DNA of 64,000 nucleotides. Source: Hydrogenophilales bacterium 16-64-46 (GTDB taxonomy: Bacteria > Pseudomonadota > Gammaproteobacteria > Burkholderiales > Thiobacillaceae). Location: the NCBI GenBank assembly GCA_002281775.1, contig NCGY01000002.1:62001-126000 (forward strand), read 5' to 3'. The translations under genes and the position numbers were made by a program. The notes beneath the pieces are model-generated. The model made no database searches. It was given only the letters and a program-made list of their open reading frames with translations, and had not been told where the DNA came from. Below, piece by piece: positions 1 through 9,300 of this stretch. Numbering within the stretch: the first letter of the stretch is position 1; each line of letters opens with the position of its first letter.

Positions 1-2279
1 GCCCCGCCACCTATTGGGGACTTGCCCAATGCGCCACGATCAAGCGCGATCCGGCGGCCGCCAGTCGCTGGCTAGAACAGGCACGCGCGTTACCCGACAA
101 GCAGGCAACCACCTGGATACGCACTGGCGACCTTGAACAATTCAAGGGGAACCAGGATCAAGCGATAGCCGCCTACTCCCGTGCACTCAAAATCGATCCG
201 ATCAATATTGAAGCCCTGCACGACCGCGCATTGCAATACCTTGCGCGCGGCAAAGTCGACGCCGCACGGGCCGACGCCGAAGCCCTGCGAAAAATCGCCC
301 CCACTTCGGTGGCCTCCGCCTATGTCGACGCCGTGCTTCAATTCCAGGACAACAAACCTGCGGAGGCGCGTGAAACCCTCCAGCGCCTACTCAAAATCGC
401 ACCAGACTACCGGCCGGCGATCCAGTTGAGTGGTTCGGTGGAGGCAGCGCTCGGCAACCTGCAAACCGCCGAAGTGAATTTCGCGCGGGTTGCACGCGCC
501 GAACCCTGGAACCTCCATGCCCGGCGCATGCTCGCCCGGACTCTGCTGGGCCAGGGTCGCGCCGAAGATGCCCAACGCTCGCTCGAAGGGCTCAAATTCG
601 AGAACCTCCGCGACCCGGAAATATTCAGCGTTGCGGGTGACGTTGCCTTTGCCCGGCGTGAATTCGCCCAGGCCGCCGCTTACTTCGAACGCGCCGTCGA
701 ACTCGCGCCGAATAATCCAGCCATGCTCGCCGACCTGGGTATCGCCCGCATGGCTTTGGGCAAGAGCGAAGGAGTCATCGATCTCGAAGCCGCAGCCGCG
801 ATGGATCGCAAAAGTGATCGCATCGACAACCTGCTCATCCTCAACCAGTTACGGCAGAAAAAATACAACGACGCCCTCGCCAGCATCGCCGAACTGGAGA
901 AAAAGAACGCCAATAATCCGCTTGCCTGGCATTTTCGCGGGATCGCGCAGCTCGGCCTGAAACAACTTCCCGCAGCCCGCCTGAGCTTTGAAAAGGCACT
1001 CTCACTGGACGCCGGATTTTTTCCCGCCGCCAGCAGTCTGGCCACTCTGGATATCGAACAAGGCAAACCGGACGCCGCCCGCCAGCGTTTTCTCGCCCTG
1101 CTCGCCAAGAAAAAGGATCATGTGCAGTCGATGCTGGCCCTGGCCGAACTTGCCGACCGTGCCGGGCGACTCGACGAACAGGCCGACTGGCTGAACAAAG
1201 CTATGCAAGCCAATCCCAAGAACCTCGCACCCGCCGCACAACTCGTACGTATCCATCTATCCAGGAAACAGCCTCGCGCTGCCCTGGAAGTCGCCGAAGC
1301 GACACTCAGAGCCAACCCCGATGCCGAACAGGCCTTCGCGCTACTCGGAGCCACCCAGTTGAGCACGGGCGACCACCGTGCTGCTGTGGGCACATTCAAC
1401 CAGCTGGTCGCCAAGGCACCAAAATCCGCGTCTGCTCAGGTGCAGCTCGCGCTCGCGCTGATCGCCGAGAAACAATCGGCCTCCGCACGCGACGCATTGA
1501 AAAAAGCCCTGCTCCTCCAGCCCGGCCATCTCGGCGCACTTGATGCCCTGCTGAAGCTCGAAATGGCAGATAAACGCGTCGATGACGCCCTCGGCGTCGC
1601 CCGCCAGATGCAGACCCTTCACCCCCGGCAGGCGCTGGGTTTCCAGCGTGAAGGCGACATCGAATTGAGCCGCCGTGACTATGCTGCGGCCACGCGCGCC
1701 TATCAGTCTGCCCTCGACCGGGGGGCGGGTGGGGCCGGTGCCATCCGGCTTCACCGCGCACAGATGCTGGGCGGCCAGCCCGCTGCTGCCGACGAACGCC
1801 TGGCCAGCTGGTTGAGCAATCACCCGGACGACGCCACCGCGCGAACCTATTTTGCCGAACGGCAGGTGAGCGCCGGCCGCACGCGCGACGCCATCACGCT
1901 CTACGAAACCGTCATACGACTTGCCCCAGACAACGCAATCGCCCGCAACAACCTCGCCGGCCTCTACCAGAAAACCGGCGACCCGCGCGCACTGGCCACT
2001 GCGGAGCAGGCGCTCGCCCGTGCTCCCTCGCATCCCGGCATACTCGACACCCTGGGCTGGATACTCGTCGAGCGTGGTCAAGTTGCGCGCGCCCTACCCT
2101 TGCTCGCCCAGGCCGCCACGGCAGCCCCCCGCGTCGCCGCCATCCGTTACCACCACGGCGTTGCCCTCGCCCGTGCCGGCAAGAATGACGCTGCCCGGCG
2201 AGAAATCCAGGCGGCACTGGCCGCCGACCCCACTTTCGCAGAGGCCAATGCTGCCCGTACTCTGCTTAAAACCTTGTAA
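1..2279 (+). CDS. prsT: PEP-CTERM system TPR-repeat protein, 5' truncated
   Basis: The frame is open from base 3 to the TAA at 2277-2279, so the gene starts before the window and about 758 codons are visible. The whole product is tandem 34-residue TPR-like units rich in Ala and Leu, with repeated A-x-x-Y/F-x-x-A-L/V-x-x-x-P patterns. Large periplasmic or outer-membrane TPR proteins of this kind (PrsT) accompany XrtA exosortase and exopolysaccharide genes and are thought to scaffold export or secretion. A PEP-CTERM cargo gene follows, which supports the assignment. The N-terminus (signal or lipobox) is not visible, so PrsT is a family-level inference; a generic TPR protein is the alternative. 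Confidence 0.8.
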   Translation, partial: PATYWGLAQCATIKRDPAAASRWLEQARALPDKQATTWIRTGDLEQFKGNQDQAIAAYSRALKIDPINIEALHDRALQYLARGKVDAARADAEALRKIAPTSVASAYVDAVLQFQDNKPAEARETLQRLLKIAPDYRPAIQLSGSVEAALGNLQTAEVNFARVARAEPWNLHARRMLARTLLGQGRAEDAQRSLEGLKFENLRDPEIFSVAGDVAFARREFAQAAAYFERAVELAPNNPAMLADLGIARMALGKSEGVIDLEAAAAMDRKSDRIDNLLILNQLRQKKYNDALASIAELEKKNANNPLAWHFRGIAQLGLKQLPAARLSFEKALSLDAGFFPAASSLATLDIEQGKPDAARQRFLALLAKKKDHVQSMLALAELADRAGRLDEQADWLNKAMQANPKNLAPAAQLVRIHLSRKQPRAALEVAEATLRANPDAEQAFALLGATQLSTGDHRAAVGTFNQLVAKAPKSASAQVQLALALIAEKQSASARDALKKALLLQPGHLGALDALLKLEMADKRVDDALGVARQMQTLHPRQALGFQREGDIELSRRDYAAATRAYQSALDRGAGGAGAIRLHRAQMLGGQPAAADERLASWLSNHPDDATARTYFAERQVSAGRTRDAITLYETVIRLAPDNAIARNNLAGLYQKTGDPRALATAEQALARAPSHPGILDTLGWILVERGQVARALPLLAQAATAAPRVAAIRYHHGVALARAGKNDAARREIQAALAADPTFAEANAARTLLKTL

Positions 2280-2644
2280 TCCTGCCTGGCCATCTGTCAT
2301 CCACACGGAGGCCTGCGATTCATCGCAGCGGCGATGCAGTTGCACCGGCACGCCAGCACAGGCGCGCCGAGCCTCGCCCATGCCTTCTCGCCCGAAAACC
2401 ATAGCGGCACGTTCTCATCTTCTTATCCGAAATCGGCACGACCACTGCATCATCCATAGCCCACCGCCGATAATCCGGCTTGGCGGACCGCCATGGCACA
2501 ACACAGCGTAGTGGGAAAGTATCCGCCTGGCTTATCCAGGTAGCGCTCAGCCTGGTGCTGCTTGCAATCAGCAAACCGCCGTTGAATCCCGCCCCCCGTT
2601 CAGCGCTGCAATCTAGGCAGCATTCAACCTCACCTGCCTATACT

Positions 2645-2661
2645 GGCAGGCATTGCCTGCC
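2645..2661. promoter_or_regulatory. 17-bp palindrome, candidate activator site
   Basis: GGCAGGCA-T-TGCCTGCC is a perfect 8+1+8 inverted repeat. It lies about 235 bp upstream of the -24/-12 element at 2881-2896, a plausible though distant position for a sigma-54 enhancer-binding protein. It has no T tail, so it is not a terminator. Its function is inferred from position only. Confidence 0.4.
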
Positions 2662-2844
2662 GACATCACCAGCGGAACGGGGAAGCCCGCGCAAGCCTGC
2701 CACCCTTCCCTTGCGCCACTTCTTTGCAAAGCCAACTGACACAGTGATCAGCCTATGCTCTCACTGTTGAATCGACCCGGCGAAACGTGTCGAATTTCTT
2801 TACACCCACTGGTATTCAAGCCTTCAGAAAACGCCTCGATACCA

Positions 2845-2857
2845 AATCAAGTCATTG
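2845..2857 (+). promoter_or_regulatory. IHF-like binding site
   Basis: AATCAAGTCATTG fits the IHF consensus WATCAANNNNTTR at every defined position and lies in an AT-rich stretch. It is between the palindrome at 2645-2661 and the -24/-12 promoter, where IHF bending sites usually lie in sigma-54 promoters. Confidence 0.5.
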
Positions 2858-2880
2858 ATTATAAATGACTAAAATAGAAC

Positions 2881-2896
2881 TGGCACACCCATTGCT
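2881..2896 (+). promoter_or_regulatory. sigma-54 (-24/-12) promoter of the PEP-CTERM gene
   Basis: TGGCAC-N5-TTGCT matches the RpoN consensus fully, with the GG and GC dinucleotides ten bases apart. Expected transcription start is near 2906, giving a leader of about 80 nt before the ATG at 2988. PEP-CTERM cargo genes in bacteria with PrsK/PrsR are often RpoN-dependent, which agrees with this site. Confidence 0.75.
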
Positions 2897-2987
2897 TTAA
2901 CACAGACGTGACTTGGAGGCCAGCTTGCAAAGCCAAAACCCCAAGCCAGACAAGCTGACATTCTCAATAACTTCAGGAGTTCGCATC

Positions 2988-3821
2988 ATGGCTCAAAAAC
3001 TCAAGACCTTCGCGCTGGCCGCCTTGGCCGGTGCCGCGATGGCAATCAGCGCTTCCGCCAGCGCAATCACCCTTACCAACAGCGCAGGGTCGTTTGCCAA
3101 CTGGGGCGGCTTTGACTGGGCGGAAAACGGTTCGGCTGTTGTCGACGGTTTTGACGCTACCGTCCTCGAAGGTGGCTCTGACACCTTCGATCTGACCTAT
3201 TTCGCCGATGCGGTCTCGATCAGCGCGGCAGGCGGTGGGTCGATAGTGGGTGCTACGGTCGGCTTGTTGCTGGGTGATTATGAATACACCATCGTTGCTA
3301 AGCTGAATGAAACCAGCACCTGCACAGCCGATAACGGTTTTTTCTGTACAACCGCCGAATTCGAATTGAACTCCGGTAGCTTCGAAATCTACTACGATGT
3401 CGCTGACAACGCAGATCTGGTTGCCGGCACCGGCCTCGACGACGGCATTCTGCTGATCGCGGGGACCCTCGTGGTTGGCGGCAGTGGGGGATTTGACATC
3501 CTCACCGGTGGCAACTCCGTGCTGAATGCCGTAATCACCTTCACAAACAGCAGCTTCATCAGCCCTGACCTGATCAATTCGGTCGCAGCCACCACGCTGC
3601 AGATTGGTGACAACACCACCAACTGGACGCCGCCCACGGGCATCCCTGACGGCGGCGGTACTGCAGTCGGGATTCCCGCAGATTCTCCTGCTCTCCTCCT
3701 ACAGGCCGACGGCAACCAGACCTTCACCGCAACCAGCGTGCCCGAGCCGGGCGTGCTCGCCCTCCTGGGTGTGGCCATGCTGGGCATGGCGGCGACCCGC
3801 CGTCGCAAGAGCGTGAAATAA
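2988..3821 (+). CDS. PEP-CTERM sorting-domain exported protein
   Basis: A 277-residue exported protein. Residues 1-26 are a Sec signal peptide (Lys-rich start, Ala-rich core, ASASA cleavage region). The C-terminus has the PEP-CTERM signal: VPEPG, a hydrophobic helix, then an Arg/Lys cluster (RRRK). This is recognised by exosortase XrtA, which cleaves and sorts the protein to the envelope or exopolysaccharide matrix. The middle is acidic, Gly/Thr/Asn-rich and low in Lys, as expected for a surface protein, and I recognise no domain in it. I chose the ATG at 2988 because AGGAG lies at 2975-2979 and the signal peptide starts there; the frame opens further upstream without features. Confidence 0.9.
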   Translation: MAQKLKTFALAALAGAAMAISASASAITLTNSAGSFANWGGFDWAENGSAVVDGFDATVLEGGSDTFDLTYFADAVSISAAGGGSIVGATVGLLLGDYEYTIVAKLNETSTCTADNGFFCTTAEFELNSGSFEIYYDVADNADLVAGTGLDDGILLIAGTLVVGGSGGFDILTGGNSVLNAVITFTNSSFISPDLINSVAATTLQIGDNTTNWTPPTGIPDGGGTAVGIPADSPALLLQADGNQTFTATSVPEPGVLALLGVAMLGMAATRRRKSVK

Positions 3822-3842
3822 TCCACGCCGGGTAACTCCATC

Positions 3843-3873
3843 AAAGAGCCGCGCAGTGCGCGGCTCTTTTTTT
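3843..3873 (+). terminator. rho-independent terminator after the PEP-CTERM gene
   Basis: A 13-bp perfect stem (3843-3855 with 3857-3869), GC-rich in the middle, followed by a run of T to 3873. The A-rich 5' side may also help terminate the converging acyltransferase gene on the other strand. Confidence 0.9.
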
Positions 3874-3903
3874 ATGTGTGCTTTCATTACGCAGCAGACA
3901 CGC

Positions 3904-4560
3904 TCAGCGAAGGCGTCTGGCCGGCACGCCGCCCCAGATTTCGCCCGCGCCAATGTGGGTGTCCTTGAGCACCAGCGCCCCAGCCGACACGATGGCGTCA
4001 TCGTCGATCGTGACGCCCGACATCACCACTGCCGTGGCACCGATGGTGACGTTGTTGCCGATGCGGATGCGCGCAAGGGCAAAGCGCCGGCCCTCGATGG
4101 CATGACTGAACAGCACGGCGTCGTGCCCCACGATGCAGTTGTCACCCAGTTCCGTCAGCGGCGGGTCTAGCAACACACCTGCACTGTAGGTGTTGCTGCC
4201 CAGCCGGGCACCCAGCGCCAGGTAAATCAGCCGCATCAGCGGGACAGGCAGGAAATGGGTACGAATCAGGCTGTTGAACAACAACAGATAGAAGAGGATG
4301 TTGACTTGCGCCGCGAACTCGGCACGCGAGCCTTCAACCAGCTCACCTTCCTGGAGTGGAAACGCACGCAAAAAAAGCCGATAGACGACAAACGCCCAGA
4401 GATAGACCAGGACCACTGCAGCAAACAGTAAAACCATGCCCCGGAAATCCCCCAGCGGCAAGCGTCCCAGCCCCCACCAGGTCGAGCCCAGCCCAAGCGT
4501 CAGGATCAGCCCGAGCATGACCATGAAAGTGAATATTTGCGGAACGGTTATGGCACGCAT
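3904..4560 (-). CDS. membrane-anchored hexapeptide-repeat acyltransferase
   Basis: A 218-residue protein. The N-terminal third has two strongly hydrophobic segments (about residues 5-27 and 37-60). The C-terminal half is a left-handed beta-helix acyltransferase with [LIV]-G-x-x-x-x repeats such as IRIGNNVTIGATAVV and VTIDDDAIVSAGALV, ending WGGVPARRL as in CysE/WbbJ-type O-acetyltransferases. Such enzymes O-acylate sugars of polysaccharides or lipids. The start ATG at 4560 overlaps the end of the glycosyltransferase by 13 nt, indicating translational coupling. Likely role: decoration of a glycan or glycolipid made with its neighbour. The acceptor is unknown. Confidence 0.75.
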   Translation of the reverse strand: MRAITVPQIFTFMVMLGLILTLGLGSTWWGLGRLPLGDFRGMVLLFAAVVLVYLWAFVVYRLFLRAFPLQEGELVEGSRAEFAAQVNILFYLLLFNSLIRTHFLPVPLMRLIYLALGARLGSNTYSAGVLLDPPLTELGDNCIVGHDAVLFSHAIEGRRFALARIRIGNNVTIGATAVVMSGVTIDDDAIVSAGALVLKDTHIGAGEIWGGVPARRLR

Positions 4561-5801
4561 GAAGAACTCGCCGATGGACTTGAAGATGGGCTGGACAAGA
4601 TGTCTGCGACAAAGGCGCGAAAATTCTCGCCAGGGTCGAAATCGCGTATGCGCTTGCCCACCGTTTGGGCTGCCTGCCGATAATGTGGTTCTTCGAGCAG
4701 GTGTTGCACGGCTTCGCGCAGGGCCGTGGCGTTGACGCGCGCGCCCCGCAGAGTCAGTCCGGCTCCCAGACGTTCGATCGCCTGCATGTTGAGCAATTGA
4801 TCCATGTTGAAACACACCCCCAGTACGGGCGTGCCGGCGGCCAGCGCTTCGCAGCTTGTGAGGCTGCCGCCATTGCAGATCAGCAGGTGGACTCGACTCA
4901 TCGCCAGCCCGAGCGGGAGGTAGTCGGCGATAAAAACATTCCGCTGGCTCTGATCCACGCCTTGCTTGCCGGCAACAACTGCGATGACGGTCAGCGGCAG
5001 CTGGGCCAGTGCGGCGACGATGCCAGGCAGGGCCACCCCGTGTCCGGAACTACCCAGGGTCACCAGTACCACGGGTTTATCCTCCGGCAAGCTGGCCCAC
5101 CATTCCGGCAGACACGCACCCGCAGACCAGCGGGGCACACCGATGAACCGGTGATTGGCGGGCAACCTGGACTGGGGTACCCAGTCGGGCAGGTCGGTGA
5201 AAAGCGTATGGTTGCTCCAGCTATAGACTGTGCGTAGGTCTGCGCCAAGTGACGGCAGGCCATGTCGCTTGCGGACACGATTCAGGGGGCGGGCATGACG
5301 GGCAAACGCCAAAGGGCGCACCCGGTCGAACAGCCACTGCGAAAAGCGCAGCCCCAGAAAGCGGGTGAAGGGCAGATCGGGCACGGGATAGTCGACTTTG
5401 GCGCAGGGGCTCCAGTAGGCATTGACCAGGGCCGCATAAGGCACGCGCCGCAGGGGCGCACTCACCGCCAGGGAGAGTCTGAAATCACCCACGACAAGGT
5501 CGGGTTCGACACGCGCGAGCAAATCGAGATCCTCGCTGACATAGGCTTCGAGCGCGGCACTGTCGTAGAGGGGTTTGCCCGCTTCCAGCGCGCGCGCAAA
5601 TGCCTCGCCGGGGATCGACTGGATCGGGTGGTAACGCAGTCCATCCATATCGGCAAGGGACAGGTATCGCGGGTCGGACGCGACCACGACTTCATAGCGT
5701 GAGGAATCGAGCGTGCGCGCCAGAGCAACGATGCGCGCAAAATGCGCGAGGGTGACGGCCTCAGCAACCAGCAAAACGACCGGTCTTTTTCGTACCTGCA
5801 T
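4548..5801 (-). CDS. UGT/MGT-type (GT1) glycosyltransferase
   Basis: A 417-residue GT-B glycosyltransferase. The C-terminal half carries the GT1 nucleotide-sugar signature as CNGGSLTSCEALAAGTP, preceded by VTLGSSGHG, the loop that begins the second Rossmann domain. Family members move a sugar from a UDP-sugar to lipids or small hydrophobic acceptors. The ATG at 5801 has AGAGAG about 6 nt upstream; another in-frame ATG at 5819 has a poorer site. It forms an operon with the acyltransferase downstream. Acceptor unknown; a glycolipid or secreted natural product is as likely as a polysaccharide. Confidence 0.75.
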   Translation of the reverse strand: MQVRKRPVVLLVAEAVTLAHFARIVALARTLDSSRYEVVVASDPRYLSLADMDGLRYHPIQSIPGEAFARALEAGKPLYDSAALEAYVSEDLDLLARVEPDLVVGDFRLSLAVSAPLRRVPYAALVNAYWSPCAKVDYPVPDLPFTRFLGLRFSQWLFDRVRPLAFARHARPLNRVRKRHGLPSLGADLRTVYSWSNHTLFTDLPDWVPQSRLPANHRFIGVPRWSAGACLPEWWASLPEDKPVVLVTLGSSGHGVALPGIVAALAQLPLTVIAVVAGKQGVDQSQRNVFIADYLPLGLAMSRVHLLICNGGSLTSCEALAAGTPVLGVCFNMDQLLNMQAIERLGAGLTLRGARVNATALREAVQHLLEEPHYRQAAQTVGKRIRDFDPGENFRAFVADILSSPSSSPSASSSCVP

Positions 5802-5911
5802 TACACTCTCTCTAATCATTGTTCAAGTCCCGCAAAGTGACTCCATGCATCCTCAGGTTCGACATCCCGGAATGCAGGATATCGAATGCGGCAATTTCGC
5901 GCCGTAACTGA

Positions 5912-7144
5912 ATGCCTGATATGGCCAATTTGCAGCTCGCTCTACGCAATCTCGTGCGTAACCGCAAACGCGGCATGATCGCCTTGTTGACGGTTGGCAT
6001 GGCTGTGGTTGCCATGACTTTGGCTGATGGCTTTGTGCAGTGGGTATTCTGGGCCATGCGCGAGGGGACAATCCAGTCCCAGTCCGGACACATCCAGGTC
6101 GTGCGTCCAGGTTATTTCCAGGCTGGCGCAGCCGACCCACACGCATTTTTGCTCCCCGTGACCGACGCTGTCCGGCAAACCCTGGAAAAAACCCCCGGTG
6201 TGAAGCTTGTGGCCCCTCGCCTTCTGGCCACCGGGCTCATCAGCCGCGAGGGAACCACGGTTTCTTTCATTGCTGAGGGCGTCGATCCCGCCAAAGAGCA
6301 CGATCTCAGCAAGGCGATCAACTTGGTGAAAGGACGTGATCTGTCGAATGGCACAGCCAATGAGGTCATCCTGGGTAACGGGCTTGCCCGCAGCCTGCAT
6401 GCCAGCCCGGGCGACACAGTCGCCCTGCTGTCAAATACCGCGAGCGGTGGCATCAATGCCGTTGAAGCAAAAGTGGCCGGTATTTTCGTGAGCACCAGCC
6501 AGGCTTACGACGACGCGGCGCTGCGGCTGCCGATCACCTTGGCCCAGTCCCTTATCCGTGTGGAAGGTGCGCACATGTGGCTGGTGTTGTTGCAGGATAC
6601 CGCGCAAACCGACGACCGTCTGGCAGAGTTCCGCACACGCTTCCCGCCCGCTGCTCACCAGCTGGAGTTCGTACCGTGGTACCAGCGCGCCGATTTCTAC
6701 AACAAAACCGTCGCGCTTTTCTCCGAACAAATCCATGTGCTACGGATCATCATTGCAGCCATTATCGTGCTCAGCATTTCCAATATTCTGGTCATGAACG
6801 TGCTGGAGCGCACTGGCGAAATCGGCACCTTGCTGGCTGTTGGCATCAAGCGCAGGCAGGTGCTGGTGCTGTTCGCACTCGAAGGCATACTGCTGGGTGG
6901 GGTCGGCGGCATAGGCGGGGCGGGCATCGGCTTCGGTCTGGCCGAGATCATCTCTGCCATCGGCATTCCCATGCCGCCACCACCGGGCATGGAAAAAGGA
7001 TTCACCGCTCGCATCAATGCCGACTGGACAGTCCTGCTTCAGGCGTTCGCCATTGCGTTCCTGACCACATCCGTGGCCAGCATTTACCCAGCCTGGAAAG
7101 CTTCCCGGCTGGATATCGTCAACGCCTTGCGACATAACATTTAG
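5912..7144 (+). CDS. ABC transporter permease, FtsX/MacB family (first of pair)
   Basis: A 410-residue inner-membrane protein with the FtsX/LolC/MacB layout: TM1 near residues 20-40 after a basic N-terminus (RNLVRNRKRG), a long periplasmic MacB-type domain, then three C-terminal TM segments. The cytoplasmic stretch ERTGEIGTLLAVGIKRRQVL is the coupling region of this family. These permeases act with a LolD/MacB-type ATPase to extract or move lipoproteins, lipids or hydrophobic molecules. The second permease starts 4 nt downstream. Either ATG 5912 or 5921 could be the start; neither has a clear ribosome site. Confidence 0.85.
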   Translation: MPDMANLQLALRNLVRNRKRGMIALLTVGMAVVAMTLADGFVQWVFWAMREGTIQSQSGHIQVVRPGYFQAGAADPHAFLLPVTDAVRQTLEKTPGVKLVAPRLLATGLISREGTTVSFIAEGVDPAKEHDLSKAINLVKGRDLSNGTANEVILGNGLARSLHASPGDTVALLSNTASGGINAVEAKVAGIFVSTSQAYDDAALRLPITLAQSLIRVEGAHMWLVLLQDTAQTDDRLAEFRTRFPPAAHQLEFVPWYQRADFYNKTVALFSEQIHVLRIIIAAIIVLSISNILVMNVLERTGEIGTLLAVGIKRRQVLVLFALEGILLGGVGGIGGAGIGFGLAEIISAIGIPMPPPPGMEKGFTARINADWTVLLQAFAIAFLTTSVASIYPAWKASRLDIVNALRHNI

Positions 7145-7148
7145 GCCC

Positions 7149-8360
7149 ATGTTCAGGCTCGCTGTCCGCAACATCTTCCGCAACCGTTTGCGTACCGCGC
7201 TAACGCTGGCGGCCATCATGTGTGGCGTGGCCGCCGTGATCCTGAGCGGCGGTTTTGTCGAGGATGTATTTGTGCAACTGCGCGAATCCACCATCCATTC
7301 GCGCCTGGGCCATGCACAGGTGATGCGCCAGGGATATCGCGAATTCGGCCAGCGCGAACCGACTCGGTACATGATCGAATCCGCCGAACCGGTGCTCAAG
7401 GTCGCCCGTAGCCTGCCGCAGATACGCGAGGTAATGACACGAGTGAATTTTTCCGGCCTGGCCAACAACGGTCGTGCCGATTTGCCGATCATCGGCGAAG
7501 GCGTGGAACCCGGCAAGGAGGGGCGCCTCGGAAGCGCCATCGATTTCATCGCGGGACGCAACCTCACGGATGGTGACGCGTTCGGGGTTGTTGTCGGTGA
7601 GGGTGTCGCTGCTGCATTGAAGCTCAAACCCGGCAACCCACTGAATCTTGCCGTCAGTACGCCGGACGGCGCACTGAACACGCTGGAGTTCACCGTCACC
7701 GGGATATTCCGCAGCTTCTCGAAGGAGTACGATGACCGCGCGGTTCGCATCTCGCAAGCGGCTGCACAGGAGTTGCTGTACACAGCGGCCGTACACAGCG
7801 TAATCATTGCGCTCACAGACACGGCCCATACCGATGCGGTCGTGACAGAATTGCGTGCCCGTCTCGGTCAACAGGGCTTCGAGGTGAAACCCTGGTATGA
7901 ACTGGCCGATTTCTACAACAAGACCGTAGCACTCTATAAACGCCAGTTCGGTGCATTGCAGTTCATCATACTGATGATGCTGGTCCTGAGCGTGACAAGC
8001 ACGATCAACATGGTGATTTACGAGCGTACAGGCGAATTCGGCACGCTTCTGGCGCTGGGCATGAAACGCCGTCGCATATTCCGACTGGTACTGCTGGAAA
8101 ACGCCCTGCTTGGCATAGTGGGGGCCGCGCTCGGCGTACTTGCAGGGCTGGCACTGGCGCTGGGAATCTCCGCCATGGGACTCGACATGCCGCCGCCGCC
8201 CGGGTCCAGCGTGGGCTATACGGCCAGCATCCGCATCGTGCCCTGGGTGCTGGCGGTTGCCGCCGCCACCGGCGCAATGTCGGCGGTGCTGGCGTCGGTC
8301 TTACCGGGCCGGCGGGCCGCCCGGCTTGGCATCGTAGAAGCCCTTCGCCACAATATCTGA
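7149..8360 (+). CDS. ABC transporter permease, FtsX/MacB family (second of pair)
   Basis: A 403-residue paralogue of the preceding gene with the same plan: RNIFRNRLRTALTL then TM1, a periplasmic domain, three C-terminal TM segments, the coupling motif YERTGEFGTLLALGMKRRRI, and a matching C-terminus (IVEALRHNI versus IVNALRHNI). It begins 4 nt after the first permease, so the two are co-translated and probably form a heterodimer like LolC/LolE. The ATPase is not directly downstream but lies at 9301 after an opposite-strand gene. Confidence 0.85.
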   Translation: MFRLAVRNIFRNRLRTALTLAAIMCGVAAVILSGGFVEDVFVQLRESTIHSRLGHAQVMRQGYREFGQREPTRYMIESAEPVLKVARSLPQIREVMTRVNFSGLANNGRADLPIIGEGVEPGKEGRLGSAIDFIAGRNLTDGDAFGVVVGEGVAAALKLKPGNPLNLAVSTPDGALNTLEFTVTGIFRSFSKEYDDRAVRISQAAAQELLYTAAVHSVIIALTDTAHTDAVVTELRARLGQQGFEVKPWYELADFYNKTVALYKRQFGALQFIILMMLVLSVTSTINMVIYERTGEFGTLLALGMKRRRIFRLVLLENALLGIVGAALGVLAGLALALGISAMGLDMPPPPGSSVGYTASIRIVPWVLAVAAATGAMSAVLASVLPGRRAARLGIVEALRHNI

Positions 8361-8385
8361 ATCTCGTTCGCTGCCACCGTCGTCG

Positions 8386-9189
8386 TCAACGGCTCAGGCG
8401 CTTGAGATAGTCCTTGGTGAAAAGACGGTCGGGCAAGTCCCGCGGCATCATGTCGCTGTATGCCAGTTCGGAGCGATACCCTGGGCGCAAGGCATCCTCG
8501 ACCACCATGCGGGTTGGCCGGATGCGACCGCCGAGTTCCTCGAAATCCCGATAGGTAGCGGTTTTCAGCAAGCGACCGGACACAGCGTGAAATTCAGCCT
8601 TGTACGGTCGCGCAGTGCGCGCGTTGACCCAGTAGTTGACGCTACGGTAAGTCACCCAGCGGTCGAGTGCATCAAGTCGCAGCACAGTATGCTCTTCGCC
8701 GGACACGATTTCCTCGCGCAGGATGCTCGGTACGTAGTCTCCGGCGAAGTTGGCACGCGCCAGGTCGCCATTGGCGACCTGGCCTGTCAGTCGTTGTGCA
8801 AGAGGCAGACGAATGGGCTGTGACAAATTAGGCAGGAACGCCCAAAGCTCGCGATCTCGCATCAGCAGGATCTGGCCGCGCTCGACAGCTGGCGCGGTGG
8901 TTTGCACCAGCGTGCGGGTATTACCACGCGACAGGATGCGATAGGCACGCTCCTCGGGCTCTGCCTCTGGTGCGAAGGTGGTGATGACAACATCGACCTG
9001 GAACGGCTCGTCAGGGAAACGGATACGGTCGGCACGCAGCAGAAGATCGCGTGCCCGGGAATCATCGGTTCGCGCAAGAAGCGGGCTCGACGCGAACGCG
9101 AGTGCGCCGCACACCCATGCAACAAAGTGGCGACGCGACAGATGAGGCAAACCTGCCATGGACACGGTGCTACTGAGGGGTTGACGCAT
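8386..9189 (-). CDS. outer membrane lipoprotein-sorting (LolA-like) protein
   Basis: A 267-residue exported protein with an RRHF twin-Arg-like N-region and a hydrophobic stretch ending at LLARTDD. The rest resembles the LolA/LolB-like family COG2834: many beta strands, motifs such as LLMRDRELWAFLPNLSQPIR, and a C-terminal TKDYLKRL. These proteins have a half-barrel that binds acyl chains in the periplasm. It converges with the permeases and diverges from the FHA-ABC gene, so it is transcribed separately although it almost certainly belongs to the same system. The start at 9189 is uncertain; an ATG at 9159 would also retain the signal sequence. Confidence 0.75.
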   Translation of the reverse strand: MRQPLSSTVSMAGLPHLSRRHFVAWVCGALAFASSPLLARTDDSRARDLLLRADRIRFPDEPFQVDVVITTFAPEAEPEERAYRILSRGNTRTLVQTTAPAVERGQILLMRDRELWAFLPNLSQPIRLPLAQRLTGQVANGDLARANFAGDYVPSILREEIVSGEEHTVLRLDALDRWVTYRSVNYWVNARTARPYKAEFHAVSGRLLKTATYRDFEELGGRIRPTRMVVEDALRPGYRSELAYSDMMPRDLPDRLFTKDYLKRLSR

Positions 9190-9300
9190 GTGGGTGCATT
9201 TCAGAGAACCTTGGTCTTGGCATTATCGGCTAATATGCGGGCTAATTCAGTTGTTCCATTCTCCATAGCTGCCAGACGAATCCGGATTGAAGCGCCCACC

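Larger units (their letters stand above)
2280..2987. other. intergenic region with regulatory signals
   Basis: About 700 bases without a convincing gene; short frames on both strands lack ribosome sites and family features. The last 200 bases are AT-rich compared with the surroundings and carry an IHF-like site and a sigma-54 promoter for the PEP-CTERM gene. A 17-bp palindrome lies further upstream. No clear terminator is visible after the TPR gene. Confidence 0.6.

Noticed and set aside
8902-9300. N-terminal extension of the FHA-ABC gene upstream of 9301
   Set aside because: It lies antisense to the LolA-like gene, lacks a ribosome site, and the FHA domain begins at the ATG at 9301.
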